A stretch of DNA of 64,000 bases from contig NZ_JAMJWG010000009.1 of NCBI RefSeq assembly GCF_024435355.1, positions 278,520 through 342,519 of the forward strand. Direction: 5' to 3'. This document shows positions 31,265 to 39,500 of this stretch, piece by piece (position 1 is the first letter of the stretch; each line of letters opens with the position of its first letter). Source of the stretch: Streptomyces odontomachi. Its GTDB lineage: Bacteria; Actinomycetota; Actinomycetes; Streptomycetales; Streptomycetaceae. Both the position numbers and the translations under genes were made by a program. Under the pieces are notes generated by a model. That model ran no database searches. It was not told the origin of the DNA and was given only the letters and a program-made list of their open reading frames with translations.

Positions 31265-32515
31265 ATGGCCTACGCGGAGAAGGTCTACAAGGTCAGGAAT
31301 GGCCAACGGACCAAGCAGTTCACGTGGCGAGCCCGCTACAAGCGGCCGGATGGGATGTGGGGGAGCGAGCCTGGGTTCCCCACGAAGAAGACCGCCGAGG
31401 ACTACGGCGAGCAGCAGGAAGCGGCGATCCGTGCCGGCCGGTGGGCTGACCCGGCGCTCGCGCGTACTCCGTTCGGGCAGTGGGCGCGGGAGTGGATGGC
31501 GGCGAAGTCGCCACGCGGCTACACCGTCACCACCCGCTGGAACCGCCTGGACGCTCACATCCTGCCGCGCTGGGAGAACGTGCCGATCAACCAGATCACC
31601 TGGTTCGATGCGGAGCAGTGGGCCAGCAGCCTGGGGTGCGACGATTCGACGGCCACCCAGTGCCTCACGATCATGTCGCAGATGCTCACCGGCGCTGTCG
31701 ACAAGCAGATGCTGCTGGTGAACCCTCTGTTCGGGCGCCGCAGGTCCCGGACCTCCGAGCAGCGCGCGGCCCGGCATGACCGGGATGAGACGAAGCTGTG
31801 GGCGCCCCCCGCGATCGTGCTGCGCCTCGCCCGCCGCGCCGGGCCGCTCGACGGCATGCACATCCTCACCACCGCCTTCACCGGCGTGCGGTGGGGTGAG
31901 AGCCTCGCGCTGCGGCCGTCGTCGCTCGGCGTCCGTGTCGAGCGGGACTTCACCTGCCCGACCCTGGATGTCGTCGAGGAGGTGGCCGAGTACCAGAAGC
32001 GGAGCCCAGCGGGGGAGCGGCTCGGCATGATGCTCGACCTGGAGCCGGTGAAGACGCGGGAGTCGAAGCGGCGCATCGACCTGCCCGTGTTCCTGGCGGA
32101 ACTCCTGGAGAAGTACGCGGCAGACTGCAAGCGTGAGTTCCTGTTCACGCCCCGCGGTGGCGTGTCCAAGCACTGGCGACGGAACAACTTCGGGCGCCAG
32201 GTTATGCGGCCGTGCGCGGACGGTCGGAAGGCGCTGCCGGCGACGAAGGGGCATGCGCCACGGGAGGCTTGGGAGCCGATCGCGCCAGGGCTGACGATGC
32301 GAGCCCTGCGGCACACGCATGACACCTACCAGGATCAGATCGGGGTGAAGCCGGCCCTGATGTACGAGCAGGCGGGACACCGACGACCGGGCATCAAGGC
32401 GGTGTATCAGCACCCCACTCCGGAGATGCGGCGGGTACGCTTGGAGGGGCTCCAGGAGCTGTACGAGGGCGCCATGGGGGCTCTCGGGTGGGAGACGATC
32501 TGGCCGTCCGGCTGA
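31265..32515 (+). CDS. int: Tyrosine recombinase integrase
   Basis: A 416-residue protein. An N-terminal AP2-like/SAM-like arm-binding part (to about 60) and core-binding helices (about 75-150) precede the catalytic domain. Visible catalytic residues: Arg209 (TGVRWGES), Arg349-His350 in RALRHTHDT, the GH of YEQAGHRR, and the nucleophile Tyr381 in AVYQHPTPEM. The first His of the usual HxLRH box is Arg346 here. The gene ends about 60 bp before the tRNA-Val fragment, the usual position for an integrase next to its attachment site. The ATG at 31265 is used because homology starts there. Confidence 0.93.
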   Translation: MAYAEKVYKVRNGQRTKQFTWRARYKRPDGMWGSEPGFPTKKTAEDYGEQQEAAIRAGRWADPALARTPFGQWAREWMAAKSPRGYTVTTRWNRLDAHILPRWENVPINQITWFDAEQWASSLGCDDSTATQCLTIMSQMLTGAVDKQMLLVNPLFGRRRSRTSEQRAARHDRDETKLWAPPAIVLRLARRAGPLDGMHILTTAFTGVRWGESLALRPSSLGVRVERDFTCPTLDVVEEVAEYQKRSPAGERLGMMLDLEPVKTRESKRRIDLPVFLAELLEKYAADCKREFLFTPRGGVSKHWRRNNFGRQVMRPCADGRKALPATKGHAPREAWEPIAPGLTMRALRHTHDTYQDQIGVKPALMYEQAGHRRPGIKAVYQHPTPEMRRVRLEGLQELYEGAMGALGWETIWPSG

Positions 32516-32576
32516 TCCCCTAAATCTCTCCTAAGAGCCTCGGATTTTCGCCCCCACGCAGGTCAGAGGACCGAAA

Positions 32577-32629
32577 GCGCTGCCCTTACAAGGCAGATGT
32601 CGGCGGTTCGAAACCGTCCGCGCCCACCA
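32577..32629 (+). tRNA. 3' half of tRNA-Val(UAC): attachment site and right boundary
   Basis: From the anticodon arm onward the sequence folds as a tRNA: stem CTGCC/GGCAG around loop CTTACAA (anticodon TAC at 32587-32589), 5-nt variable loop, T-arm GGCGG-TTCGAAA-CCGTC, acceptor strand CGCGCCC, A, and encoded CCA (32627-32629). The DNA upstream (from about 32576 leftward) does not form a D-arm or matching acceptor strand. This is what remains when an element inserts within a tRNA gene; the complete copy should be at the other, unseen end. Confidence 0.8.
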
Positions 32630-32633
32630 GCGC

Positions 32634-32667
32634 AAAGGCCCCCAGCCGAGCACGGCTGGGGGCCTTT
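32634..32667 (+). terminator. Terminator after tRNA-Val
   Basis: A perfect 15-bp stem, arms AAAGGCCCCCAGCCG (32634-32648) and its complement (32653-32667), loop AGCA. It starts five bases after the tRNA 3' end and marks the resident tRNA locus. Confidence 0.85.
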
Positions 32668-32891
32668 GGGGCAGAGTCGACCAAGCATCGCTGCCACTTC
32701 TTCGGCGCACCGCACCGGCCGCACGGCGCTCAGCAACTTCGCGTCGCTGGTCGTACGGCGTCTCCTCGCGACGGCAGCCGATCGCTCGGCGGCGTCGCCA
32801 GATCTGAGGGCCTCTACCACGGGGCGTTCTGCGGCATCAGTTGAGCGCTTCCCGTCGCTTGGGTGACAGCGGTCAGCCATACGCTTCCGCC

Positions 32892-33956
32892 ATGCATAGA
32901 GGAGCCATCACACACGCGTCCGTGCTCAAGGCCTTGGTGGAGCATGACGAGTTGGGGCGGGAGGCCTTCCTGGCCAAGTATCGCTTCGGAGAGGCGCGGT
33001 CGTACGTCCTGGTGCACGAGGGGCGGGAGTACGACTCCAAGGCGATCGCCGGGGTGGCGCATAAGTGGGACCAGGGTCGAGCCCTCAGCGCGGACGAGTT
33101 CAGCGGAGGCAAGGACCACGCCGCAGCCTGGTTGAAGCGAGCGGGGTTCCAGGTGAAGGCCATCAAGAACCCAGATTGGGCCAGGGACGAGATCATCCTG
33201 GCTTGCCACCTCGTGATGCAGAACGGCTGGAAGGGCCTGGACGCCGAGGACAACCGGGTGACTGAGCTGTCGGCTCTGCTTCAGTTGCTCCCCATCCATG
33301 CTGAAGCCGATCGCAATGAGAAGTTCCGCAACCCCAACGGGGTCGCTCGCAAGACGTACGACATCGCCACCCGGCACCCGGATTACCAGGGCAAGCCCAC
33401 CAACGGCGGGGCCCTCGACCGCGAGGTGCTGAACGAGTTCCTGGCCCGTCCCGACGAGATGGCACAGGTGGCACGGCTCATCCGCCAGGGCATCGCCGCT
33501 GGCGAGTTGCAGGACCTCGCGCCGAGCGGGAACGAGGAGTTCGACGACGACTTCAGCGCACCTGAAGGGCGGCTCCTGATGCGCCGGCATCGGGCGCGCG
33601 AGCGGAACAAGAGCCTGCGTACAAAGAAGATCACTTCGGTCCTCCAGCGTGGCGGGCGGCTCGCTTGCGAGGCGTGTGGGTTCGACTTCGAAGCGGTCTA
33701 CGGGGATCGCGGCGCCGGATACATCGAATGCCATCACGTCCTTCCGCTCCATGTAGCGGGCGAGGGACGGACCAAGCTCAGCGATCTCGCGCTCATTTGC
33801 GCCAACTGCCACCGCATGATCCACCGGCGGGCGCCGTGGCCGACCCCCGGCGAGCTGCGGACTTCGATAGAGCAGAAGCGCGCAGCGGACAGGCGGGCAG
33901 CGCTGGCCCTGGCCCGACCGCGTGGCGCGGCTGACGAGCGGGACCCAAACCCGTGA
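32892..33956 (+). CDS. ScoMcrA-like type IV restriction endonuclease (HNH)
   Basis: A 354-residue protein in three parts. Residues 1-95 match the ScoMcrA N-terminal head (YVLVHEGREYDSKAIAGVAH, LSADEFSGGKDHAAAWLKRA). Residues about 97-205 match the sulfur-binding domain of ScoMcrA/EcoMcrA-type enzymes, with FRNPNGVARKTYDIATRHPD near 144. Residues about 258-320 are an HNH nuclease: CEACGFDFEAVYGDR, YIECHHVLPLH, CANCHRMIHRR. Such enzymes cut DNA carrying phosphorothioate or modified cytosine; without an SRA domain, phosphorothioate is likelier here. It is the first chromosomal gene beside the insertion. Confidence 0.8.
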   Translation: MHRGAITHASVLKALVEHDELGREAFLAKYRFGEARSYVLVHEGREYDSKAIAGVAHKWDQGRALSADEFSGGKDHAAAWLKRAGFQVKAIKNPDWARDEIILACHLVMQNGWKGLDAEDNRVTELSALLQLLPIHAEADRNEKFRNPNGVARKTYDIATRHPDYQGKPTNGGALDREVLNEFLARPDEMAQVARLIRQGIAAGELQDLAPSGNEEFDDDFSAPEGRLLMRRHRARERNKSLRTKKITSVLQRGGRLACEACGFDFEAVYGDRGAGYIECHHVLPLHVAGEGRTKLSDLALICANCHRMIHRRAPWPTPGELRTSIEQKRAADRRAALALARPRGAADERDPNP

Positions 33957-34101
33957 ACTGACATCTATTTCTTGCATCGGCGTGACGGCGGTGGTTGATC
34001 GTCAGCTCGTCGCCGACGTGCCGAATCATCGTGACGTACCCCACCCGCGAATCGGCGCGTCGTTCAGGATGTCTGTCAGAGTCTCGGCTTAGTCTGCTCC
34101 C

Positions 34102-34275
34102 ATGCCTCCGATACTCGAGCCCCGCCCGCTGTCCGCCACTGAGTTGAACGAGCGGATCCGTGGCCTCCTGCTCTGCTCGGGTGGCCGCCTCAGCGATGAG
34201 CAACGGGCCGAGTACCAGGCGCTGCTGCGGGACTGGGCCGCGGCCACCCGCGAGGATCTCGTCGTCGCGGCTTAG
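34102..34275 (+). CDS. 57-residue hypothetical protein
   Basis: A short gene: MPPILEPRPLSATELNERIR, then GLLLCSGGRLSDEQRAEYQA and an acidic helix ending EDLVVAA. Composition and third-position GC are protein-like. Function unknown. Confidence 0.6.
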   Translation: MPPILEPRPLSATELNERIRGLLLCSGGRLSDEQRAEYQALLRDWAAATREDLVVAA

Positions 34276-34354
34276 GACCCGCCGGGAGGAAGACCACGGA
34301 CGTGAGCCGGCGAAGACGTCCGCGGTGGCCCGAGCCGTTTTCGGTGAAGTGCCG

Positions 34355-34744
34355 TCAGCCGTGGCCCGCTCGCCCTCGCCACCATGCCGTGAGTACGCCG
34401 ACGTCGTCACGCATGTGCGGGGGAACGAGGAATCGGGGGCGGTTGAACCAGACGATGAGGAAGTGCAACAGCAGGCCCACCATGAAGGCGAAGATGCCTG
34501 CGACGCCGGCGCCCAGACCCACGAAGGGCTCCGCGGTCAACGAGCCGACGAACAGGAGCCAGGCGGCCGCGAACGGAACGACGCCGCGCTGGTGGCCGCG
34601 TCGCACCGCCTCGTCCGACGAACGTGTCAGCGTGAGCCACAAGGGTGCGTCGTCGCGCCACACCAGGTAAGCCGCATACGCCGCGCCGATGCACAGGGAC
34701 CAGAAAACGATCGCCATGACGATCTCGAAGGCCCGGTCGGCCAC
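34355..34744 (-). CDS. Small membrane protein
   Basis: A 129-residue protein with about three transmembrane segments: IVMAIVFWSLCIGAAYAAYL, VVPFAAAWLLFVGSLTA, GLGAGVAGIFAFMVGLLLHF. The ribosome site AGGAGG overlaps the first GTG; the second GTG (34744), eight bases on, is chosen. Function unknown. Confidence 0.75.
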   Translation of the reverse strand: MADRAFEIVMAIVFWSLCIGAAYAAYLVWRDDAPLWLTLTRSSDEAVRRGHQRGVVPFAAAWLLFVGSLTAEPFVGLGAGVAGIFAFMVGLLLHFLIVWFNRPRFLVPPHMRDDVGVLTAWWRGRAGHG

Positions 34745-34826
34745 CGTGCCCACCTCCTAGGTCAGCACCCCAGTCTGACACCAGGAATTCGCCAGCGCCC
34801 CCAGCGCCGCCTGCGCCGCCAGCGCA

Positions 34827-34866
34827 GAGGCCCCCGGCCGGGTTCCTGCGTCCGGTCGGGGGCCTC
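34827..34866 (-). terminator. Hairpin terminator downstream of CotH gene
   Basis: A 15-bp stem with one G-T pair, arms 34827-34841 and 34852-34866, followed on the right by three GTGAGCGGG repeats. It lies between two leftward genes and would end the CotH-containing transcript. Confidence 0.7.
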
Positions 34867-34946
34867 GGGGCTGACGGGTGAGCGGGGTGAGCGGGGTGAG
34901 CGGGGGGAACGAGGGGACGGGGGGAAACGGGACTATCGGGCCTGGT

Positions 34947-36683
34947 CTACTGGGCGTCGACCCGCCAGCCCGATGAGTCGATCCAGGCCGCCCGCTGGGT
35001 TATCCAGTTCTGCATCAGCTGGATCTGTTCCGCCCAGGTCCCGGTCGTCTGGGTCTGGAACCCGCCCACCATCTGGGTGTCGAGGATGGGCCACTTCGTG
35101 AAGTTGCGCTGGGCGGCGGCGGTCAGGGGCGTGGACAGTTGGGTGATCGTGTTCTTGAGCTGGGTGTCGGACAACGCGCCCTGGCGTAGCTCGGTCCAGC
35201 GGGTGACGACCCGTTGGTTGAACGTCGGGTCCTGCATGAGCTTCAGGAACCAGTCCGTCGTCGCGAAGCCGGGGAAGAACGGCTTGTACTGCCAGCCACT
35301 CACCGAGTTGCTGCCGGGGACGGCGTCGAAGCCCAGGTCGTAGTCCCACAGCGGGCCCGCCACCAGCTTGCCGCCGCGGTCCTTGTAGAAGTACGTGCTG
35401 CGGATGTAGGCGTCGCCCTCACGGCTCAGTTCGTTGACGATGATCATGTCGACGAAGGAGTCGACGTCGATGTAGGCGGGGTAGCCGGTGCTGGCGTTGG
35501 ACGGGTCGGAGCCGTGCAGCGCGTCGTGGAACTTCTGGACGTACTGGGCCAGCCAGGTGGTCTGCGCCGACTGGATGTCCTCCGGCGCCGGCTCGTCGAC
35601 CTCCAGGTCCTTCCAGCAGGTGGACTGGTCGCCGGTGCACGGCAGCTTCGGGTCCTCGGCCGCGTACGCGTTGAACTTCATGATGTAGCCGCCCGTGATG
35701 GCCGGCTCGGTGAGGTCGGTCTTCTTGAGCTTCTGGATGTCGAGCCGGTCCGACGACCTCTTGATCGTCTCGTCGAGCATGTACACGCCCTGGTAGTCGT
35801 CGGCGCTCAGGGGGCTGCCGTCGAGGTTCAGGTACAGCTCGACGAACCGGTACCGGGGAGTCTTGAGGCCGACGGTCTGGCCGAGCTGGTAGCCGAAGGC
35901 ATCCCGGATCAGGGTCTTGTCCGGATACGGCCCGCGCAGCACCCAGTCCGAGTCGGCCGGCATCCCGGCCAGGGGATAGTCGGCGTCATCGTCGTCGTTG
36001 TCCCGCAGCTCCAGACGGTACGGCGCCTTGTCGAAGTTCGCCGAGGACTGCCCGTGCAGGTGGAAGCCGGCCCGGGTCGCGACCGTCGGCGTCTGGGCGA
36101 GCGAGCTGGAGCCGCCCTGCGGTTCCATGAGCATGGTGGACACATCGGCGTAGTCGCGGTCGGGCTTGCCCTTGCCGTAGGCGTCCATCACCAGCAGCGG
36201 CAGATCGCTGGTGGCGTCGACGGAGCGTGCCGTGTACAGCGCCGTGCCGGGCTCGCCGGAGGCGGTGCCGTCCACGAACGCCTGGGCGCGCAGCTGTGTG
36301 GTGGCGGTGAGTTGCAGGGGCGACGAGTACACCGTTGAACTTGCGGTCGGCGGCTGCCCGTCGGTGGTGTACCGGATCTGCGCACCGCTCACCGTGGTGC
36401 TCAGGGACACCGAAACCGACCCCTGAAAGGTGCCGCTCGGCACCGAGTAGGTGATGTCTCCGGTCATGTCGTCCGCCAGCCGCTGCTGCTGGCGTCTGGC
36501 GGCGGCGTCCGAGACGCCGACCGGCGTCGCGGCGCCGGCCTGCGCGGACCGGCCGGAGCCCGCCGCTTGGGCGTGGCCGGTGGTCGCCTGCTGGTCGCTC
36601 GCCGCCTGTGCGACCGTACTGCCGGCAAGGAGTAAGGCGACCGTGGCGAACAGACTGATCACATGTATGCGTTGTGTGCGCAC
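34947..36683 (-). CDS. cotH: Secreted CotH-family protein kinase-like protein
   Basis: A 578-residue protein. Start is the GTG behind GAGGTGCAAGCT. A signal peptide (IHVISLFATVALLLAGSTVA, cut near AQAA) is followed by a chitobiase/CHB_HEX-like domain at about 74-145 (TVSGAQIRYTTDGQPPTAS) and the CotH kinase domain at about 165-500 (GFHLHGQSSANFDKAPYRLE, NLDGSPLSADDYQGVYMLDE, GPLWDYDLGFD). CotH proteins are secreted atypical kinases; in actinobacteria they often sit beside VTC and DUF4956 genes, as here (36963-38407). The set is suspected to act in cell-surface or polyphosphate metabolism. Confidence 0.88.
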   Translation of the reverse strand: MRTQRIHVISLFATVALLLAGSTVAQAASDQQATTGHAQAAGSGRSAQAGAATPVGVSDAAARRQQQRLADDMTGDITYSVPSGTFQGSVSVSLSTTVSGAQIRYTTDGQPPTASSTVYSSPLQLTATTQLRAQAFVDGTASGEPGTALYTARSVDATSDLPLLVMDAYGKGKPDRDYADVSTMLMEPQGGSSSLAQTPTVATRAGFHLHGQSSANFDKAPYRLELRDNDDDDADYPLAGMPADSDWVLRGPYPDKTLIRDAFGYQLGQTVGLKTPRYRFVELYLNLDGSPLSADDYQGVYMLDETIKRSSDRLDIQKLKKTDLTEPAITGGYIMKFNAYAAEDPKLPCTGDQSTCWKDLEVDEPAPEDIQSAQTTWLAQYVQKFHDALHGSDPSNASTGYPAYIDVDSFVDMIIVNELSREGDAYIRSTYFYKDRGGKLVAGPLWDYDLGFDAVPGSNSVSGWQYKPFFPGFATTDWFLKLMQDPTFNQRVVTRWTELRQGALSDTQLKNTITQLSTPLTAAAQRNFTKWPILDTQMVGGFQTQTTGTWAEQIQLMQNWITQRAAWIDSSGWRVDAQ

Positions 36684-36835
36684 AACAGCTTGCACCTCAA
36701 ATCGTGAGCAGATTCGGACGGCCGCCGGCACGACACCGCCGACCGCCCCTGACATGTCCTGGTTCGTACCGAGCGACAGGTGCCTTGAGCAGGGGCGCCG
36801 AGCCCGGGCTTCGGAGCATCGGACTCATGCGCATG

Positions 36836-36885
36836 ACGCCATCGCACGCCAACGCATGCCAACGCATGCCAACGCACGCCATCGC
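36836..36885. repeat. 10-bp tandem repeat, five units
   Basis: Consecutive units ACGCCATCGC, ACGCCAACGC, ATGCCAACGC, ATGCCAACGC, ACGCCATCGC. It lies in the 280-bp gap between the VTC gene and the CotH gene, upstream of the latter. The even 10-bp step puts each unit on the same DNA face. Confidence 0.85.
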
Positions 36886-36962
36886 ATGTCATGGCGCGGC
36901 GCCGCACGCCGCATGCCGCCGCGGCCCCGGCGCAGCCCGGCCTGCCGCCCTGTGATCCGGCG

Positions 36963-37745
36963 TCAGACGCCGGGGGAGGACGCGAAGTCCCGGCGCAGGG
37001 TGCGCCGCCAGGGTGTGGCGGGCAGGTGGGGGCGGAGCGCGGCAAGACCGGTGGCGTACTTGGAGATACGGCACGGACGGTACTGGCTGCGCCAGAGCAA
37101 CCGGTCGGCGTACGAGGCCGTGGAGCCGGTCTTCGTCTCCACCACCGCCAGGCCGGACAGGGACAACCGGCGTTCACCGTCGTCCCACAGCAGCCCGGTG
37201 TCGATGGTGACGCGGCTGTTGGTGTCCGGCAGGTGAAGGGTGGTGCGGTGATAGCGGGTGGTGAGGGTCGGGGCGAAGACGTACCGCTCGCTTCCGCCGA
37301 TGCCCTGTTCGGCGAGCGTGGCGTCGACGAAGCTGCGCGCCGGCGCGAGGGTCCGCTGGTCCCGGAGGTCGTAGGGGAGGCGCGTCTTGACGGTGCTGCC
37401 GCGTCCCCCTTGGGTCTTCACCTCCAACCAGCAGTCGCCCGACTGCTCGTACACCCGGGTGCGGATCTTGAACCTGCGCCGCCTTCTGCGGGCGGTCAGC
37501 AGGTAGCTGACCAGGTCGGGCGTGTCGAAGTACAGCGACCGGTACGCGAAGTCACGGGCGCCGTCGATCTCCAGGACGCGGGTGTCGTGCGGCAGCCGCG
37601 TCAGCAGGGTGCGCACGGCGTCGAGCGGGAGCACGTACTTGCGGTCGACGCGGGTCTGGAGCGGTGCGAGGGAGACGAGTTCGTCCAGGGAGATCGGCGC
37701 GAGGTCGTGGACCGGCCCACCGGCCGGCGCTTCCTGGAGTTTCAC
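36963..37745 (-). CDS. VTC-domain polyphosphate polymerase-like protein
   Basis: A 260-residue protein, GTG start. It matches the VTC tunnel domain: TRVDRKYVLPLDAVRTLLTR, YRSLYFDTPDLVSYLL, RRRRRFKIRTRVYEQSGDCW (basic substrate tunnel), LEVKTQGGRGSTVKTR and AVVETKTGSTASYADRLLWR. VTC domains polymerise ATP-derived phosphate into polyphosphate; bacterial stand-alone forms are little studied. Overlap with the DUF4956 gene (GTGA) suggests a complex at the membrane. Confidence 0.88.
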   Translation of the reverse strand: MKLQEAPAGGPVHDLAPISLDELVSLAPLQTRVDRKYVLPLDAVRTLLTRLPHDTRVLEIDGARDFAYRSLYFDTPDLVSYLLTARRRRRRFKIRTRVYEQSGDCWLEVKTQGGRGSTVKTRLPYDLRDQRTLAPARSFVDATLAEQGIGGSERYVFAPTLTTRYHRTTLHLPDTNSRVTIDTGLLWDDGERRLSLSGLAVVETKTGSTASYADRLLWRSQYRPCRISKYATGLAALRPHLPATPWRRTLRRDFASSPGV

Positions 37746-38407
37746 GGCCGCGCTGCCACGGCTTCGGCGCCTGCGCCGCCTCTTGCGCCGGCGCTCGTGG
37801 GGTCGGTGTCCGGAGCGTCGGAGGCGGAGGGCGCGCCGCCCTTGGCGCGGATGCCGCCGGGGAGGGTGCGGTAGCGGACGTCCACCACGGTGGTGTCGTT
37901 CACCTGGTCGACCCGCTGGACGATGACCGAGTGGACCCGGGCGCCCAGGATCTGTTCGAGGTGGACCACCAGCGCGGTGTGATCGGGAAGCGCCTCGTCC
38001 AGCACCATGATCTGGTGCCGGTAACTGCGCAGCACCCGCGGGTGGTCGCCCACCGCGAGAACCAGCAGGACCAGCGCCATGAGCCCGATCGAGCGCCAGA
38101 AACCGCCGGTGTCCAGCGCGCCGAGGAGGCCGAGCGCCAGCGCCGAGAAGTAGTAGGCGACCTCGTGCTGGTCCAGCTCGGTCGAGCGCAGCCGGATGAT
38201 GGAAAGCACTCCGAAGAGCCCCAGCCCGACCCCCATGCCCGCGCCGCCGCCACTCCCGCTGAGCGAGCTGGCCACCGCGAGCACCCCCACGTTCACCCCG
38301 AGATAGGCCACGACCAGGTCCCGCCGGCGGTGGCGCGGGAAGTAGAGGCCGAACACCAGGAGACTCACCGCGGCGATATCGCTGAGAAACAGCACGAGTC
38401 GGGACAT
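37742..38407 (-). CDS. DUF4956 membrane protein
   Basis: A 221-residue protein with four transmembrane segments in the first 125 residues (LFLSDIAAVSLLVFGLYF, DLVVAYLGVNVGVLAVASSL, GMGVGLGLFGVLSIIRL, IGLMALVLLVLAVGDH) and the DUF4956 signature LRSTELDQHEVAYYFSALAL. A soluble C-terminal domain follows. It overlaps the VTC gene by four bases. The long AT-richer region upstream (38408-38904) probably holds the promoter for all three genes. Confidence 0.88.
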   Translation of the reverse strand: MSRLVLFLSDIAAVSLLVFGLYFPRHRRRDLVVAYLGVNVGVLAVASSLSGSGGGAGMGVGLGLFGVLSIIRLRSTELDQHEVAYYFSALALGLLGALDTGGFWRSIGLMALVLLVLAVGDHPRVLRSYRHQIMVLDEALPDHTALVVHLEQILGARVHSVIVQRVDQVNDTTVVDVRYRTLPGGIRAKGGAPSASDAPDTDPTSAGARGGAGAEAVAARP

Positions 38408-38904
38408 CTCAGTTCCTTACGGGTAAGTGGGGGGTGGTAAGTGAAGTGAGGGTGGATTGCTGGTAACGCCTTGGTAAATGGAACAGATGGATCTTGAGTG
38501 TTCGCCACTCGCTTCCTGCCATTTTTGGCCACGAAAAGACGTCAGTAATTTTTCGAAAACTACGTGGTAGATGGATGCGAAGCGCTTCGAAGGCTGGCCG
38601 GCGTCGACTCCGCTGAAGGTGAACCTTCCCAGCTCACACGCGTAGATTGGGTGCTGTCTGGAAGCTTCCCTTAGTTGCATGTATCGAAAGTTTTTCGGAG
38701 TGTGTGAGCCGTTCGGGAAGTCGAGATGCGGTATCGCGCCATCTGGAGAGTTGACCAGTTGGCGGCATGTAAGGCAGTTAGTGATGTTTTGCGGCTACTG
38801 ATAGGGCGTAGCCGGCAAATCGCCCTCGTTGCGGTCGGCGTCGCCTCCCGGAAGGCGTGCGCGAACCACCCCCGGTTCCAGGGGTGCATCCGGGAAAGCG
38901 GCCC
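38408..38904. other. Intergenic region, no gene
   Basis: About 500 bp, less GC-rich than its surroundings, upstream of the DUF4956 gene. I see GGTAAGTG direct repeats near 38421 and 38437, and small palindromes (GAAGCGCTTC, TTTTCGAAAA). No convincing reading frame. Confidence 0.6.
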
Positions 38905-39264
38905 TCAGGTGTTGGTGGTGGAGGACGCGGAGCGCGGCGGTGGCTCGTGGGTGTGCTTGAGGGCCATCCGGGCGTCGACCCTGTCCCCGGCGGGCAGCTC
39001 GAACCAGTAACGGTGGGAGCTGACGAACACGGCGAGCTCGCGCTCCCGCTCGCGTAGCTTCTCGACCTGGGCCTGCTCGTCCGGGGTCCAGCCCGGGGTG
39101 GCGGGGCGCTCCACCTTGCGCCAACCGTTGTCGTCGCTGAAGCCGTCGGCGGGCTCCACCGACCACGGGAGCCGCTTCAGCAGGGCCAGCAACTCGGCCC
39201 GTACCTGGTGCAGCTCCTCCTGACCTGCGAGGAGGTCGCCCGGGAAGTCATGAGTCGCAGCCAC
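38905..39264 (-). CDS. Hypothetical coiled-coil protein
   Basis: A 119-residue protein, GTG start. EELHQVRAELLALLKRLPWS and TPDEQAQVEKLRERERELAV form helices; FVSSHRYWFEL and ALKHTHEP follow. Resembles a common small Streptomyces protein of unknown function. The ribosome site is weak. Confidence 0.7.
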   Translation of the reverse strand: MAATHDFPGDLLAGQEELHQVRAELLALLKRLPWSVEPADGFSDDNGWRKVERPATPGWTPDEQAQVEKLRERERELAVFVSSHRYWFELPAGDRVDARMALKHTHEPPPRSASSTTNT

Positions 39265-39363
39265 GCGGCAATGCTACGCCTGTTCGATTTTGTGATGCGA
39301 GCTTCTTTCGGAGGGTCCTCGGGGCATGTTGCGGATCGCCCTGCCGGCTTCCGCGAACACGCT

Positions 39364-39430
39364 GCGGGTGCGGGTGCGGGTGCGGGTGCGGGTGCGGGTG
39401 CGGGTGCGGGGGTGTGGGTGTGGGTGTGGG
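39364..39430. repeat. GCGGGT/GTGGGT hexanucleotide tract
   Basis: About eight tandem GCGGGT units followed by three GTGGGT units on the + strand, in the gap between divergent genes. Runs of GGG every six bases could form G-quadruplexes. Confidence 0.85.
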
Positions 39431-39500
39431 GTTCCTCGGAGTCCTTGCCCGGGGCGCGGTCGTTTGTGACGTGCCGGGAGGCGTGCGTCACACTGGCAGC

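Noticed and set aside
38417..38680. Small - gene upstream of the DUF4956 gene
   Set aside because: Codon use differs from every neighbour and the region is AT-richer and promoter-like.
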